Of a stretch of DNA of 64,000 nucleotides, positions 63,929-64,000 are shown in pieces. The notes under the pieces are model-generated. The model ran no database searches. It was not told the origin of the DNA and saw only the letters and a list, made by a program, of their open reading frames with translations. Origin of the DNA: Acinetobacter rudis (GTDB taxonomy: Bacteria > Pseudomonadota > Gammaproteobacteria > Pseudomonadales > Moraxellaceae); contig NZ_BBRX01000031.1 in assembly GCF_000829675.1 (NCBI RefSeq), positions 1 to 64,000 of the forward strand, given 5' to 3'. Both the position numbers and the translations under genes were made by a program. Every line of letters begins with the position of its first letter. Position 1 is the stretch's first letter.

Positions 63929-64000
63929 ATGGCAAATTTACTTGATATTATCCAATGGTGTAATCTTCAACTAAAAACCAATGAATTTAAAGACTATGCT
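63929..64000 (+). CDS. Nif3-like dinuclear metal centre protein, start only
   Basis: The first 24 codons of a gene running off the window. The peptide MANLLDIIQWCNLQLKTNEF, then KDYA, matches the N-terminus of the Nif3/YbgI family, in which the KDYAPNGLQVEG motif follows at once. Divergent from the degS-type gene by about 160 bases. Function in the family is uncertain (metal-dependent hydrolase-like). Confidence 0.65.
   Translation, partial: MANLLDIIQWCNLQLKTNEFKDYA

Overview
The window is a piece of a gammaproteobacterial chromosome that I read as Acinetobacter. The reasons are the gene content and order (purM-purN divergent from perM-hda, serC, gyrA, etfBA, a lptM-lysA-dapF-xerC block, radA, a degS/algW-type protease, a qseBC-ygiW locus), a single lolC/E-type permease beside lolD, CSLREAI/GlyGly-CTERM surface proteins, AT-rich spacers and A/T-ending codons. 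Most of it is ordinary core chromosome. No tRNA, rRNA, CRISPR array, IS element or prophage was seen.

Layout. 1-2.2 kb is accessory and visibly more AT-rich: a truncated gene for a small exported protein, a broken small gene, a stand-alone VgrG C-terminal tail, and, facing away from them, an orphan proteasome-like (HslV-like) N-terminal-threonine hydrolase. 2.2-7.6 kb: YeaC-like protein and NAD kinase, divergent from PBP1b with a TPR lipoprotein (LpoP-like), then a Nudix/ThiE-like fusion. 7.7-10.6 kb: a Fur-controlled hemP and a QseBC-like two-component system with YgiW. 10.7-24.1 kb: GspE ATPase, TrmO, ferredoxin-NADP reductase, an AA10 lytic polysaccharide monooxygenase, a TelA operon with two TelA-like proteins and a membrane protein, and two tandem CSLREAI/GlyGly-CTERM proteins. 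24.2-40.4 kb: Hda, PerM-like permease, PurM/PurN, hydrolase, SppA, LpxL-type acyltransferase, ComEC, LolD/LolF-like, EamA transporter, YaiI, an unknown 315-residue protein, a long AT-rich spacer with a possible small RNA and a 50-residue membrane peptide, then SerC. 40.8-45.7 kb: a TolC-HlyD-ABC2-ABC2 exporter operon without an ATPase. 45.8-64 kb: MscL, glycine-zipper lipoprotein, amidohydrolase, DUF333 lipoprotein, GyrA with a large C-terminal-domain insertion, EtfAB, XerC-DapF-LysA-LptM, CycA-type permease, RadA, a Tim44-domain protein, a DegS/AlgW-like protease and the start of a Nif3-like gene.

How the genes connect. GspE, the LPMO and the two GlyGly-CTERM proteins fit type II secretion as motor and probable cargo. 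PBP1b with its lipoprotein, LolD/LolF, the acyltransferase, LptM, SppA and the DegS/AlgW-like protease all serve the envelope. PurM/PurN, SerC, LysA/DapF and EtfAB are central metabolism; Hda, GyrA, XerC, RadA and ComEC handle DNA. The least explained parts are the left edge (decaying type VI secretion cargo next to an orphan threonine hydrolase), the TelA pair operon, the ATPase-less exporter and the 38.3-39.3 kb spacer.
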